This document shows, one piece after another, positions 15,680 through 24,881 of a DNA stretch of 64,000 nt (its first letter is position 1; each line of letters starts with the position of its first letter). Source of the stretch: Curtobacterium flaccumfaciens pv. betae (lineage in GTDB: Bacteria; Actinomycetota; Actinomycetes; Actinomycetales; Microbacteriaceae); the NCBI RefSeq assembly GCF_026241855.1, contig NZ_JAPJDC010000001.1, positions 186,001 to 250,000 on the forward strand. The letters run 5' to 3'. The position numbers and the translations under genes are program-made. Under the pieces are notes generated by a model. It had not been told where the DNA came from. It ran no database searches and worked only from the letters and a program-made list of their open reading frames with translations.

Positions 15680-18600
15680 GTGTTCGCTGCGTCGTTGTCG
15701 GGTCGTGTTCGAGGAGTGATGCTGGCAGTGGTGACGTTGGTCGCCTTGCTGGGTTCGTTGTTGGTGGTGGTGTCGCAGCCGGCACCGGCACAGGCTGCGG
15801 TGACGGGGACGGGCGGGCAGTACGTGCCCATGCCGTCGAATGCTCGGGTGCTGGGTGGTGGGACGTCGAAGGGCACCTACCGGACTGTCAAGGTTGCCGG
15901 GGTCGATGGTCTGCCGTCGACGGGAATCGGTGCGGTGACGATGATGGTCACGATCGTCGCTCCCGCGGGGCAGGGCCAGCTCTTCGGTCGTCCGTCGTCG
16001 TCGGATCCGTCGACGCTGCTGATGGTCTACAACGCCGGCGTTGGAGGGAACACGTCGAACTCGAGCCTGCTCGCCGTCGCCGACGATGGCACGATCCAGG
16101 TGATGACGGAGACGGCACAGTCGACCGTGATCATCGACATCACCGGTTACTACACGTCGACCAAGAACGGCGTCTCGGCGGGTGGTTTCGTGGCGATGTC
16201 GCCGGCGCGCGTGCTGGACTCTCGCGACGGTACTGGGGCCGCAGCTGGGCAGATCCCGGCCGGGTCGCAGCGCACCATCCAGGCGACCGGATCGAACGGA
16301 ATCCCTGCGGGCGCCGCGGCGGTCGCGGTGAACATCGTCGTGATCAACCGTGAGGCCAAGGCGGGCTACGTCCGGCCCACGCCGACGGGTGGGGTCCGCA
16401 GCACGGGCGTACTGAACTACAACTCCACCGCGGGTCTGACGACGGCGATGAACGCGCAGGTGGCGTTGAGCGACGATGGGAAGTTCAGTCTCAGTACCGC
16501 CGAGGGCGGCGGGAAGATCGACCTCGTCGTCGATGTTCAGGGCTACTTCCTGCAGTCCAATCCGGGTGGCGGCTTCACGCCCCAGGCCGGTCGGCTCGTT
16601 GACACCCGCACAACGGCCAGCATCGCCGCGGGTGCGTCGTTCGCGGTGCAGGTCGGTGGCCGTGCTGGTGCTCCGACGGTCGAGGGTGGACTCTCGGCTG
16701 CCGCGGTGACGTTCACCGCAGTGAACAACAGCGGTGCGGACTCGTACGCGAAGATGTGGGCCGACGGGTCCGCGGAGCCAGACTCCTCAGCGATCAGCAG
16801 CGACACGACCTCGATCGTGTCGAACACTGTGATCACACCGGTGGGTGCGAACGGCAACATCCGGATCAAGAACATGGGCAAGGCGGCGATGGACTACGTC
16901 GTCGACCTGCAGGGCACCTACAACTCGCTTCCCGGCGGACCGTCCGACACGAACCGGACCGGCAATCGGAAGTCCGCGACGACGCTGCCGTTCCCGATCA
17001 CGGACCAGACCAACGGCTCCGTCGACGTCGGCACCGGCAACCTGCTGGTCACCACGACGGCGATGAGCCTGCCGGGAGTGACGCAGAACACCACGATCGG
17101 CGCCGCGTACAACTCGCGCAGCACCACCGTCGGAGACACCAACACGATGGACGCGAACCGGTGGCAGTACGCCCTCGCCGGCGCTGGTGACCTGACCGCG
17201 AACGCCGCCGGTGTCATCTACACCGATGCCGTCGGGACGGCGTGGCAGTTCCGTCCGTCGGGGACGCAGGGCGCGTTCATCAGCCCGGCTGGTCTGCAGC
17301 AGACGCTGACCCGCGTCGACAACAGCACGACACACGAGTACACGCTGAAGGGGTGGACGTCGAACTCGACGACGCACTTCAACCTCGCAGGCCAGCCCAC
17401 CTCGATCGTGGACCGGAACCAGAACCAGATCAGCTTCAACTCCGACCAGTCCGGCTTCACACTGAAGAGTCTCGTCTCGACCGCTGGTGCGAGCGGGGCT
17501 CGGAAGGCGAACTCGTCGTACACCGACGGGGTGCAAACGTTCTCCCAGACCAGCGGCTCGAGCAGCCGGAGCGTGTCGTGGACGAAGAACAGCACCGGTG
17601 ACATCACGACGTACACGGACGCGCTTGGCAAGAAGACCACGTTCGCCTACACCAGTGGGGACCTCACCTCGATCACGGCGCCCGAAGGGAGCGTGACCGC
17701 GTTCACGTACGACTCGTCCGACCGGGTCACCAAGGTCGAGCAGCGCAACACCACTGCTGGTTCGCCGGGTACCGCGGTCACGCGGTTCTCCTACGCGAAC
17801 GACACGACGACGCAGGTCGCTGACCCGCGGTCGGATCAGTCGGCGACGGTCGCCGACGCAAAGCACACCACGTACACGATCGACAGCAACGACCTGGTCA
17901 CGAAGGCCGTGGATGCTGCAGGCCGTGAACGGTCGCGCACGTACAACTCCGCGAACAACGGCGTCGCTACGGCAACCACTGGCACGGCTGGTGATGCGGG
18001 GTCGGGGACGACGACGAACACGTACGGCAAGAACAGCAGCCAGTCGCTGACGCAGTCAACCTCGGGGACCGGATCCAGCTCCACTGCGGACTACGGTTCG
18101 GGGTCGGCGACGGCGTACCTGCCGTCGAAGGTGACCTCGAGCTCGAAGACGTCGACCAGCATCGGCTACGACGGTGTCGGCAACGCCACATCGTCGCAGT
18201 CGAGCAGTGACCCTGCGGCGACGTCGACGTTGACCTACAACAAGAAGGGCACCGACCAGTACGCGTGGGGTGCGGTGAAGACCGCGACCGCCCCGGGCAA
18301 CAGCGGCAACCCGACGGTCTACGCGTACGACACGAACAACCAGCTCGGGTCGATCACCCCGCCCACCGGCACCAGCCTCGGGGTGCAGAAGTACGCCTAC
18401 GACGACTTCGGCCGGATGAAGAACCACACCGACGGCGACGGCGGCGTCACCACGTACACGTACGACAACGACGACCGGCTCCTCACGACCGCGTTCGACG
18501 ACGGCACGGCGACGGTGACGAACACGTACGACGCGGACGGGAACCAGCTCACCCAGACCTCCGCGACGGGGACGGTCACGAACACCTACGACCAGCGGAA

Positions 18601-20215
18601 CCGGCTCACCTCCACGGTGAACACCGCCGGCGGTGGCACCGTGTCCTACGGCTACGACCTTGCGGGGAACACCGTGCAGGTCACGGACCAGACCGGCTCG
18701 GTGTCGCACGAGTACGACCCGTCGGAGGTCCTCACCGCGACGACGTACCCGACGGGTTCGGGCACGGCGAAGCAGATCTACCTGACCGACAAGCAGGGCC
18801 GCCGCACCGACACCTGGCTCGGCGCCTCCAGCACCGCGACCGCGGGTGTTGAGCCGGCGTCGTGGGCGGCGCACCAGACGCTGACGTACGACAAGTCGGG
18901 GAAGGTCACCAAGGTGCAGGCCTGGTCGGACAGCAGCAACCCGACCGCCGTCGTCGACTCCAGCTACTGCTACGTCGCATCGACCACCGCTCCTGATTGC
19001 ACCGCTTCCACGGTGAACGACCGCGACAAGCTGCAGTGGTCCAAGGACAACATCACCGGGCAGGTCACCAACTACGGCTACCTCGCAGCCGACGGCACCA
19101 CCCCCACCGACCGGCTCACCGGCATCACCCAGACAGGCGGGGCGAACCCGACAAACTGGGCGTACACGTACGACTCCGCCGGCAACCGCACCGAAGCGAA
19201 AGCCACCAACGCCGCGACCGGTGCGGTGAAGTCCGACCAGAAGCTGTCCTTCAACGCGGTCGGGCAGATCACCACCACCGGCTACTCCTACGACGGTGTC
19301 GGCAACATGACCGCCGCACCCGGCGAGACGTACACGTACAACGGCGCCCAGCAGCTCACTGCATCCACAAAGAACGGGACGCAGACGACGTACGAGTACG
19401 CCGGCGCAGACATGCTCAAACTGCTGCACCAGGCCACCGACGGGGGAGCGGAGTACGACTACACGTATGGCACCTCCGACAGCAACGGTGTTCCCGTGAT
19501 CGCGAACCGCACCGTCACCGGCACCGGAACGGCCGCTGTGATCAGCGACCCGACTACCGGGCAAGCGTTGGATCTCCGGACCACCGACGGGACGACCAGC
19601 ATGTACATCACGGACGGCATCGGGAACCCCGCCGCGTCCATCGCTGACACCGGTAAGACGGCGTACACCGTCTCCTACGACCCGTACGGTGCCGAGCACG
19701 TGACCGCGGGCGGAACGAGCGCGCAGTGGCAGCAGAACCCCTACGGGTACAAGAACGGACTCCGCTCCAGCAACACAGACACCGGGCTCACCAAGTTCGG
19801 GTACCGGTGGCAGACCAACGCCACCGGCGGATGGATCGAACGCGACACCCTCGACGCACCCCTCAGCCCTTCCAACGCCAACCGCTACGCGTTCGCAGGA
19901 GCGGAGCCGATCAACTCCTCGGATCCCTCAGGTAAGTCTGTCGCCGGTGCCGCTGCTAGTGGTGTGGTGAACGGTCTCGGCGTGGCTGCCGGCGCGGTTA
20001 TCTGTGCGTCTACTGGCGGGCTCGGGTGCCTTCTTGGGGGCGTTGCGGTGGGAGTCGCCTTTGGTGCGGCTGGGGGTATTGCATCCGAAGCTGTTGAAGG
20101 TGGCTCGAATTACGGCCAGAGCGCTCTCGAGGGAGCGGTGGAAGGTGGAGTATCGGGTCTCGTCGGAGGCGGACTCGGACTTGCTGCGACACGTTTCCTA
20201 CCCACGAGGCTCTAG
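15680..20215 (+). CDS. Secreted RHS/YD-repeat protein with glycine-zipper C-terminus
   Basis: A protein of about 1,511 residues. A signal peptide ends near PAPAQA. Three beta-rich modules follow (about residues 45-420, each closing with a VDVQGYF or VVDLQGTY type strand), of the kind seen in large secreted actinobacterial proteins. The RHS shell starts near DQTNGSVDVGTGNLLVTT and runs through many YD repeats (YDNDDRL, YDADGNQL, YDQRNRL, YDSAGNR, YDGVGNM) to the core end RYAFAGAEPINSSDPSG at about residue 1410. After that boundary, where a variable toxin normally begins, lie only about 95 residues of Gly/Ala-rich zipper sequence. I see no catalytic toxin domain. GTG 15680 was preferred over TTG 15662 because of its ribosome binding site. 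A small membrane protein gene follows at once. Confidence 0.9.
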   Translation: MFAASLSGRVRGVMLAVVTLVALLGSLLVVVSQPAPAQAAVTGTGGQYVPMPSNARVLGGGTSKGTYRTVKVAGVDGLPSTGIGAVTMMVTIVAPAGQGQLFGRPSSSDPSTLLMVYNAGVGGNTSNSSLLAVADDGTIQVMTETAQSTVIIDITGYYTSTKNGVSAGGFVAMSPARVLDSRDGTGAAAGQIPAGSQRTIQATGSNGIPAGAAAVAVNIVVINREAKAGYVRPTPTGGVRSTGVLNYNSTAGLTTAMNAQVALSDDGKFSLSTAEGGGKIDLVVDVQGYFLQSNPGGGFTPQAGRLVDTRTTASIAAGASFAVQVGGRAGAPTVEGGLSAAAVTFTAVNNSGADSYAKMWADGSAEPDSSAISSDTTSIVSNTVITPVGANGNIRIKNMGKAAMDYVVDLQGTYNSLPGGPSDTNRTGNRKSATTLPFPITDQTNGSVDVGTGNLLVTTTAMSLPGVTQNTTIGAAYNSRSTTVGDTNTMDANRWQYALAGAGDLTANAAGVIYTDAVGTAWQFRPSGTQGAFISPAGLQQTLTRVDNSTTHEYTLKGWTSNSTTHFNLAGQPTSIVDRNQNQISFNSDQSGFTLKSLVSTAGASGARKANSSYTDGVQTFSQTSGSSSRSVSWTKNSTGDITTYTDALGKKTTFAYTSGDLTSITAPEGSVTAFTYDSSDRVTKVEQRNTTAGSPGTAVTRFSYANDTTTQVADPRSDQSATVADAKHTTYTIDSNDLVTKAVDAAGRERSRTYNSANNGVATATTGTAGDAGSGTTTNTYGKNSSQSLTQSTSGTGSSSTADYGSGSATAYLPSKVTSSSKTSTSIGYDGVGNATSSQSSSDPAATSTLTYNKKGTDQYAWGAVKTATAPGNSGNPTVYAYDTNNQLGSITPPTGTSLGVQKYAYDDFGRMKNHTDGDGGVTTYTYDNDDRLLTTAFDDGTATVTNTYDADGNQLTQTSATGTVTNTYDQRNRLTSTVNTAGGGTVSYGYDLAGNTVQVTDQTGSVSHEYDPSEVLTATTYPTGSGTAKQIYLTDKQGRRTDTWLGASSTATAGVEPASWAAHQTLTYDKSGKVTKVQAWSDSSNPTAVVDSSYCYVASTTAPDCTASTVNDRDKLQWSKDNITGQVTNYGYLAADGTTPTDRLTGITQTGGANPTNWAYTYDSAGNRTEAKATNAATGAVKSDQKLSFNAVGQITTTGYSYDGVGNMTAAPGETYTYNGAQQLTASTKNGTQTTYEYAGADMLKLLHQATDGGAEYDYTYGTSDSNGVPVIANRTVTGTGTAAVISDPTTGQALDLRTTDGTTSMYITDGIGNPAASIADTGKTAYTVSYDPYGAEHVTAGGTSAQWQQNPYGYKNGLRSSNTDTGLTKFGYRWQTNATGGWIERDTLDAPLSPSNANRYAFAGAEPINSSDPSGKSVAGAAASGVVNGLGVAAGAVICASTGGLGCLLGGVAVGVAFGAAGGIASEAVEGGSNYGQSALEGAVEGGVSGLVGGGLGLAATRFLPTRL

Positions 20216-20227
20216 GGAGATATTGCC

Positions 20228-20452
20228 GTGAACATGACCCTGTTCTGGTTGATCTGGGCAGCATTGGTAGTTGTGGCTGTGTTTGGCTTGTTCCTAATTC
20301 TGCTCAGCGCGAGGCGCACTGTACGAGCTGAGGGCTTTGGGCGAGGCAGGATGCATCGCGGGCCGGGTGCTTCTGCTTATTGGTCAGGAATGGCGATTCT
20401 GGTCGGCGATGTGGTTCTCGTATTCGTATTCGCATACGCATTTTCTGCGTGA
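20228..20452 (+). CDS. Small two-helix membrane protein, candidate immunity partner of the RHS protein
   Basis: A 74-residue protein starting MNMTLFWLIW, with one membrane helix at about residues 5-26, a basic loop (SARRTVRAEGFGRGRMHRG) and a second helix at about 51-70. The GTG start is preceded by GGGAG and lies 12 bp after the RHS stop, so the genes are co-transcribed. A short gene directly behind an RHS gene is the usual place for an immunity protein; a membrane immunity protein would suit a pore-like or membrane-directed C-terminus. That role is inferred from position only. Codon use is poorer in G/C than in core genes. Confidence 0.65.
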   Translation: MNMTLFWLIWAALVVVAVFGLFLILLSARRTVRAEGFGRGRMHRGPGASAYWSGMAILVGDVVLVFVFAYAFSA

Positions 20453-20776
20453 AAGAGCAGCCCCCGATCCCTCTAACGGTGCAGGGAGGGGTGCAGGCGT
20501 ATAAAGTCGTATCTCGTGAGCCTAGGGTCAAGAGACGTCTCGTGCGTGCCGTGATTGAGCGCGTCACACCTACCAGTTCCGCCAAGTTCTGCGTCTCGTA
20601 GCTGTATGTCGTAAGCCGTCAGCTCGATAGCTGTCTTCGCCGTGGGTTGCGAGACAGAACCCGTGATGGGCTGAAGCTGGTCCGGTGTCCGGAGCGACCA
20701 GGCGGCACGAAGCAGCCTGCCAGGCACGGTGCGAACGCACGGTGGGTGAGGCTCGTCCGTGATCTGGCCGTGTACG
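20453..20776. other. Gene-poor, lower-GC stretch after the RHS cassette
   Basis: About 320 bp. Short open frames exist on both strands but none has a ribosome binding site and credible sequence together. The lower GC and lack of coding bias fit acquired or decaying DNA between the cassette and the right direct repeat. Confidence 0.5.
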
Positions 20777-20881
20777 GACCGGAGGCGCGGTGCCAGCCGG
20801 CACTGCGCCTCCAGTCCGGGGTGGGGCCGGCGTCAGCTCGCAGTGTCCTCGAGCGTGTCGAGTGCGGCCACGTCCTCGGCG
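20777..20881. repeat. Right 105-bp direct repeat, including the true 3' end of the aldo/keto reductase gene
   Basis: Partner of 15333-15437. Its right half is the last 15 codons and stop of the intact reductase gene on the minus strand; its left half is the terminator hairpin of that gene. The distance between copies, about 5.4 kb, is the size of the RHS cassette. Confidence 0.85.
20781..20812. terminator. Hairpin between convergent genes
   Basis: Arms GGAGGCGCGGTGCC and GGCACTGCGCCTCC pair over 14 bp with one G-U pair and an AGCC loop. It serves the aldo/keto reductase gene from the right and could also stop transcripts from the RHS side. Confidence 0.7.
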
Positions 20882-21654
20882 GCGAGCACGAAGTCGACGT
20901 CGGCGTTCTCGGCGATGCGCGACGGGGTCGTGGACTTCGGGAGCGGCAGGACGTCCTTCTCGAGCAGGTAGCGGATCGCGACCTGGGCAACGGTCTTGTC
21001 GTACTTCGCCGCGATCTCGGCGATCTGCTCGTTCTCGAGCAGTCCACCGGTGGCGAGCGGGGAGTAGCCCTCGGTCAGGATGTCGTGCTCCCGGTCGAAG
21101 GCGGTCGTCTCGTCCTGGGTGTTGCCGATGAACCAGCGGATCTGGTTGGCGTGCGGGACGACGTCCGTGCGGCCGAGCAGGTCCTCGAGGTCGGCGACGG
21201 CGAAGTTCGAGACGCCGATGCTCTTGGTGCGGCCGGCGTCGTAGAGCTCCTCGAAGACCTTCCAGACCTCGACGTTGCCGTCGCGGTGGTCGGAGCCCAT
21301 GTCACTCCAGGGCCACGGCGCGTGGATCAGGTACAGGTCGACGTGTCCGAGGTCGAGGTTGTTGCTCGACTCCTCGAAGGCGTCGCGGGCGCCCGAGGCC
21401 GTCTTGATCTCGGCCGGCAGCTTCGTGGTGATGAAGAGTTCGTCGCGGGGGATGCCGCTGTCGAGGACGGCTTCGCCGACGCTCGCCTCGTTGCCGTACG
21501 CCAGGGCGGTGTCGATGTGGCGGTAGCCGAGGTCGAGGGCGGTCTTCGTGGCGTCGTACGCGTCGGAGCCGGACGGGATCTGCCAGGTGCCGAAGCCGAT
21601 CTTCGGGATGTGCAGACCGTTGGACAGGGTGAACGTGTCGATGAGTGCGGGCAT
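20833..21654 (-). CDS. Aldo/keto reductase
   Basis: A 273-residue (alpha/beta)8 NADPH-dependent oxidoreductase of the 2,5-diketo-gluconate reductase-like group. The signature blocks are present: GFGTWQI at the N-terminus, DLGYRHIDTALAYGNE with catalytic Asp and Tyr, the Lys in FITTKLP, the His in DLYLIHAPWP, and LPLPKSTTPSRIAEN for cofactor binding. The ATG at 21654 gives the usual start MPALIDTFTLSNG. Its C-terminal codons are duplicated at 15333-15437 on the far side of the RHS cassette. Confidence 0.93.
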   Translation of the reverse strand: MPALIDTFTLSNGLHIPKIGFGTWQIPSGSDAYDATKTALDLGYRHIDTALAYGNEASVGEAVLDSGIPRDELFITTKLPAEIKTASGARDAFEESSNNLDLGHVDLYLIHAPWPWSDMGSDHRDGNVEVWKVFEELYDAGRTKSIGVSNFAVADLEDLLGRTDVVPHANQIRWFIGNTQDETTAFDREHDILTEGYSPLATGGLLENEQIAEIAAKYDKTVAQVAIRYLLEKDVLPLPKSTTPSRIAENADVDFVLAAEDVAALDTLEDTAS

Positions 21655-21743
21655 GCAGCGGACAGTACGCCGCAACCGCACAGCGTTCCGAGGGGCTGCC
21701 GGGTTGCATGGCGCCCACCTCGAACGGACGGAAGGACGCCCCC

Positions 21744-22475
21744 ATGCCCCTGAACCCCACCGTGCACGACCGGAAGACCGGTGTCACCCCGCCCGGATCG
21801 GCCGGCGGCTTCGAGCTCGCCCTGCTCGACCGCGGCGCCGCCGTGCTGCAGACCTCGGCGCCGCTGCGGGGTTTCGACGTCTACGTGGTCGGCTTCCACT
21901 GCGTGAAGGGCGAGCCCGAGGTGCAGATGGAGGCGCACCACTTCTGCAAGGTGGTGAACGCCGAGATGCTGCAGTGCGTGCTCTTCGACGGCAACACCGC
22001 CGACGCGAACCTGATCGGCATCGAGTACATCGTGTCCGAGCGGCTCTTCGAGTCCCTGCCCGAGGACGAGCAGGCGTCGTGGCACCCGCACAACCACGAG
22101 GTGTTCTCCGGTGAACTCGTCGCCCCGGGCTTGCCGATCGCGGTGGAGACCGAGCTGATGGGGCACCTGGTGAACTCGTACGGCAAGACCTGGCACACCT
22201 GGCACAGCACCCCGATGGGTTCGCAGCCCGCACACGACCTTCCGATCGGCGATCCGATGCTCATGTGGTCGTTCAACCGCGAGGGCGAGGTGGACAGCGC
22301 GCTGCAGCAGGACCGGAACCAGGCGATGCGCACCGATCCGGAACCGCGCAAGGAGTCGCGGGCCAAGTACCTCGACCGCGCCCACCCGCAGCGCGGTGTC
22401 GGCACGATGCGCGACGCCTTCACGGGCACGACCCCGACCCCGGGTGTCGTCGACGCGGACGACGGACGCCCCTGA
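21744..22475 (+). CDS. OBAP-family (DUF1264) protein
   Basis: A 243-residue protein similar to plant oil-body-associated proteins and their bacterial relatives. Typical blocks are VGFHCVKGEPEVQMEAHHFC, CVLFDGNTADANLIGIEYI, and YGKTWHTWH. Function in bacteria is not established. The ATG follows GGACGGAAGGACG. It is divergent from the reductase gene, with 89 bp between start codons. Confidence 0.88.
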   Translation: MPLNPTVHDRKTGVTPPGSAGGFELALLDRGAAVLQTSAPLRGFDVYVVGFHCVKGEPEVQMEAHHFCKVVNAEMLQCVLFDGNTADANLIGIEYIVSERLFESLPEDEQASWHPHNHEVFSGELVAPGLPIAVETELMGHLVNSYGKTWHTWHSTPMGSQPAHDLPIGDPMLMWSFNREGEVDSALQQDRNQAMRTDPEPRKESRAKYLDRAHPQRGVGTMRDAFTGTTPTPGVVDADDGRP

Positions 22476-22479
22476 CGAC

Positions 22480-22521
22480 GGACGGGAGGCCCGTGGCGGT
22501 GTCGCCACGGGCCTCCCGTCC
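22480..22521. terminator. Perfect 19-bp hairpin between convergent genes
   Basis: Arm GGACGGGAGGCCCGTGGCG (22480-22498) pairs fully with 22503-22521 around GTGT. The same 19-bp arms recur at 24882-24923 with a different loop. It lies just after the OBAP stop and just before the DUF4383 stop, so it probably works in both directions. Confidence 0.85.
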
Positions 22522-22536
22522 GGTGTGTGCTGCGGT

Positions 22537-22998
22537 TCAGCGCGCGGTGCGCGCCCCGATCCGCGGCAGGACGAAGCCGAGCACGATCATCGCGACGGCC
22601 AGGAAGGCGTGCAGCACGTTGTCCGCGCTGTTCAGCGGCACGAAGTTCGCGCCACCGGCCATGCCCGCGGTGAAGAGCCCGTAGACGAAGAGCACCGCGT
22701 AGACGATGCCGCCGGCGACGAGGTACAGGCGTGCGGAGGCTGCACGGCGGGAGGCGAGCAGCCCGACGATGCCGAAGAGCAGGTGCACGATGTTGTGCAG
22801 GACGGACACCTGGAACAGGCCCAGGAGCAGGGCCATGGAGCCGTGGCCGGCCATGGACATCGAGCCCATGTCCATGGTGAGTCCGGGGATGAACCCGGCG
22901 ATGCCGACGATCAGGAAGACGACACCGAAGACGAACGCGCCCCGCTGGGTCCACGTCGAACCGGAGGTGGTGCGTGCGGTTGCTGCGCTGCTGGTCAT
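22537..22998 (-). CDS. DUF4383 membrane protein
   Basis: A 153-residue, four-helix membrane protein. The run LHNIVHLLFGIVGLLASR and the closing ADNVLHAFLAVAMIVLGF are diagnostic of DUF4383. A Met/Gly-rich loop (MDMGSMSMAGHGSM) follows the first helix. AGAGGG sits ahead of the ATG at 22998. Function is unknown. Confidence 0.88.
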   Translation of the reverse strand: MTSSAATARTTSGSTWTQRGAFVFGVVFLIVGIAGFIPGLTMDMGSMSMAGHGSMALLLGLFQVSVLHNIVHLLFGIVGLLASRRAASARLYLVAGGIVYAVLFVYGLFTAGMAGGANFVPLNSADNVLHAFLAVAMIVLGFVLPRIGARTAR

Positions 22999-23076
22999 GA
23001 TCAGCCCTCTTTTCTGTACGCGCCGCAGTGTGCGGCACACATGACATTCGGAGCGCTTCCCCGGTCGGTTTGCAGG

Positions 23077-23709
23077 TCAGTGCTCGGCGGTCACGGCGGC
23101 GGTCACCGCGGTGGTCAATCCGCGCACCAGCAACGCCCGCGATCGGGCGGTCGCGGTGCCGTCCGGATCGCTCCACGCGGCGCGGGCGAGTCCGTCCACC
23201 AGGGTGATCACGGCGTCGGCGACCACGGGCACCGGCTCGGACGGCGCCGCCCCGTGCCGCGCGGTCCATCGCTCGATCCCGGCCACCACGCCGTCGCGCC
23301 AGAGCCGTCGTTCGGCGTCGAGCAGGTCCCCGTCGCCGTCCGGGGCGAGGGCTGTCGCGCTGAGGGCCTCGAGCACCCGGAACCGCTCGGGTTCGCGCCG
23401 TACCAGGTCGAGGTACGCCGAGATCCCCGCCTCGAGCGCGGCGGCGAGGTCGTCGTGCTCGTCGGCGGCCGCGAGCACCGGCGGCAGGACCGCACGCGCC
23501 TGCCGCTCGAGGAGCGCGACGACCAGGTTGCGCCGCGCACCGAAGGCGTAGTGCACGACACCGTGGGCGACGCCGGCTCGGGCGGCGACGGCCCGGGTGG
23601 TGAGGCCGCGCAGGCCGTCGTCCCGCATGACCAGGGCGGCGGCGTCGAGCAGTTCCGCACGCCGGACCTGTCGGCTGCGGTACCCGCGCGTCTGCTGCTC
23701 GTCGGTCAT
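23077..23709 (-). CDS. TetR-family transcriptional regulator
   Basis: A 210-residue TetR protein. The DNA-binding part covers about residues 14-60 (RRAELLDAAALVMRDDG ... AGVAHGVVHYAFGARRNL). The ligand domain is Ala/Leu/Asp-rich. It is divergent from the GNAT gene, 88 bp apart, and a palindrome GGCCAGGTGGCC lies between them, so it probably controls that gene and itself. No ligand can be inferred. Confidence 0.88.
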   Translation of the reverse strand: MTDEQQTRGYRSRQVRRAELLDAAALVMRDDGLRGLTTRAVAARAGVAHGVVHYAFGARRNLVVALLERQARAVLPPVLAAADEHDDLAAALEAGISAYLDLVRREPERFRVLEALSATALAPDGDGDLLDAERRLWRDGVVAGIERWTARHGAAPSEPVPVVADAVITLVDGLARAAWSDPDGTATARSRALLVRGLTTAVTAAVTAEH

Positions 23710-23758
23710 CACAGGAAGCGTACGGGGCGCGTGCAGGACCGGCCACGAAGATGAAGTC

Positions 23759-23770
23759 GGCCAGGTGGCC
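23759..23770. promoter_or_regulatory. Operator candidate between TetR and GNAT genes
   Basis: GGCCA-GG-TGGCC, a short inverted repeat 28 bp upstream of the GNAT start and 50 bp upstream of the tetR start. Its position suits autoregulation. Confidence 0.4.
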
Positions 23771-23797
23771 AAATCACCGAACACCCGAGGAGTCAGC

Positions 23798-24412
23798 ATG
23801 GAGACCGTCGTCCGAGCAGCAGGACCCGCCGAGCTCGAGGCGGCCGCGGCCGTCCTCGCCGAGGCCTTCGCCGACGACCCGGTCCTCGCCGAGTTCCGGC
23901 CGCCGCGACCCGGCGAGGACCGCCCCGCCGTGCTGACCGGGCTGTTCGCCGCGCTCATCCGGTCGGTGCCGATGCCCGCGGGACGGGTGGACGTCGCCAC
24001 GATCGGTGACCGGGTGGTCGGCGCCGCCTTCTGGCAGGCACCCGGTCGGCAGCCCGGTGGCGTCCGGGCCTTCGTGCGGCAGGTGCCGGCGTTCCTCCGG
24101 GTCCTGGGGCTCGGCGGGGCACTCCGCGCGGTGGCCCACCTGCGCCGCATGGAGCGCGCCCGACCGGTCACCCCGCACTGGTACCTCGCCGAGATCGGGG
24201 TGTCGGCGTCAGCGCGGGGTCGGGGGATCGGTGGACTGCTGCTCGGCCACGCACTCGAGCGCGCGGACCGGACGTCGGACGGCGCGTACCTGGAGTCCTC
24301 CACCCCGGTGAACCGCCGGCTGTACCGACGGCACGGGTTCGCGGACGGCGCGCCGATCGCGGGGTTCCGCGCGGCGACCCCCATCAGCATGTGGCGTCCG
24401 GCCGCCGGCTGA
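23798..24412 (+). CDS. GNAT-family N-acetyltransferase
   Basis: A 204-residue acetyltransferase. The acetyl-CoA loop is seen in VSASARGRGIGGLLLGHAL, and the C-terminal YLESSTPVNRRLYRRHGF is the usual beta-alpha end of the fold. CGAGGAG precedes the ATG. The substrate is unknown; the divergent TetR gene suggests a drug or small-molecule detoxifying role, by inference. Confidence 0.9.
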   Translation: METVVRAAGPAELEAAAAVLAEAFADDPVLAEFRPPRPGEDRPAVLTGLFAALIRSVPMPAGRVDVATIGDRVVGAAFWQAPGRQPGGVRAFVRQVPAFLRVLGLGGALRAVAHLRRMERARPVTPHWYLAEIGVSASARGRGIGGLLLGHALERADRTSDGAYLESSTPVNRRLYRRHGFADGAPIAGFRAATPISMWRPAAG

Positions 24413-24494
24413 ACCGCCGGGGGACATCGACCCTGTACCGGCGTGCACGAGCGCTGCCTACCGTCCACGGCACACCACGACGAGAGGAAACACC

Positions 24495-24851
24495 ATGGCA
24501 AGTGGAGTCGCAGCAGTCTGGGTCCCGGTCAGCGACATGGAGCGCGCCGTCGCGTTCTACCGCGACACGCTCGGTCTCACCGTCAAGGACCAGTCCGACG
24601 ACTGGAGCGAGATCGACGCCGGCGGCCTGATGATCGGCCTGAACGGGCGCGAGTCCGCCAGCCAGGCGAGCGACGGCGGCGCCGTCGTGTCGTTCCAGCC
24701 GGACGGCAGCATCGAGGACGAGGTCGCCGCGCTCAAGGAGCGCGGCGCGGACATCCAGGGCGAGATCAGCGAGCACCCGTGGGGCAAGATCATCCCCTTC
24801 AAGGACAGCGAGGGCAACGACCTGCAGCTGTACTCGCCCCCGCAGGGCTGA
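24495..24851 (+). CDS. VOC-family (glyoxalase/bleomycin resistance-like) protein
   Basis: A 118-residue single VOC unit: VAAVWVPVSDMERAVAFYRDTLGL at the start and PFKDSEGNDLQLYSP at the end, with the metal-ligand Glu replaced in context by Gln-Leu (DLQLY). A good ribosome binding site (GAGAGGAAA) precedes the ATG. The enzymatic role is unknown. A 19-bp hairpin ends the gene. Confidence 0.9.
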   Translation: MASGVAAVWVPVSDMERAVAFYRDTLGLTVKDQSDDWSEIDAGGLMIGLNGRESASQASDGGAVVSFQPDGSIEDEVAALKERGADIQGEISEHPWGKIIPFKDSEGNDLQLYSPPQG

Positions 24852-24881
24852 CCCGGCCGGGTGCAGGACGCACCCGCGGAC

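Noticed and set aside
18056..19699. Long minus-strand open frame inside the RHS gene
   Set aside because: Composition is repetitive and basic, typical of the antisense of YD repeats; no ribosome binding site or family.
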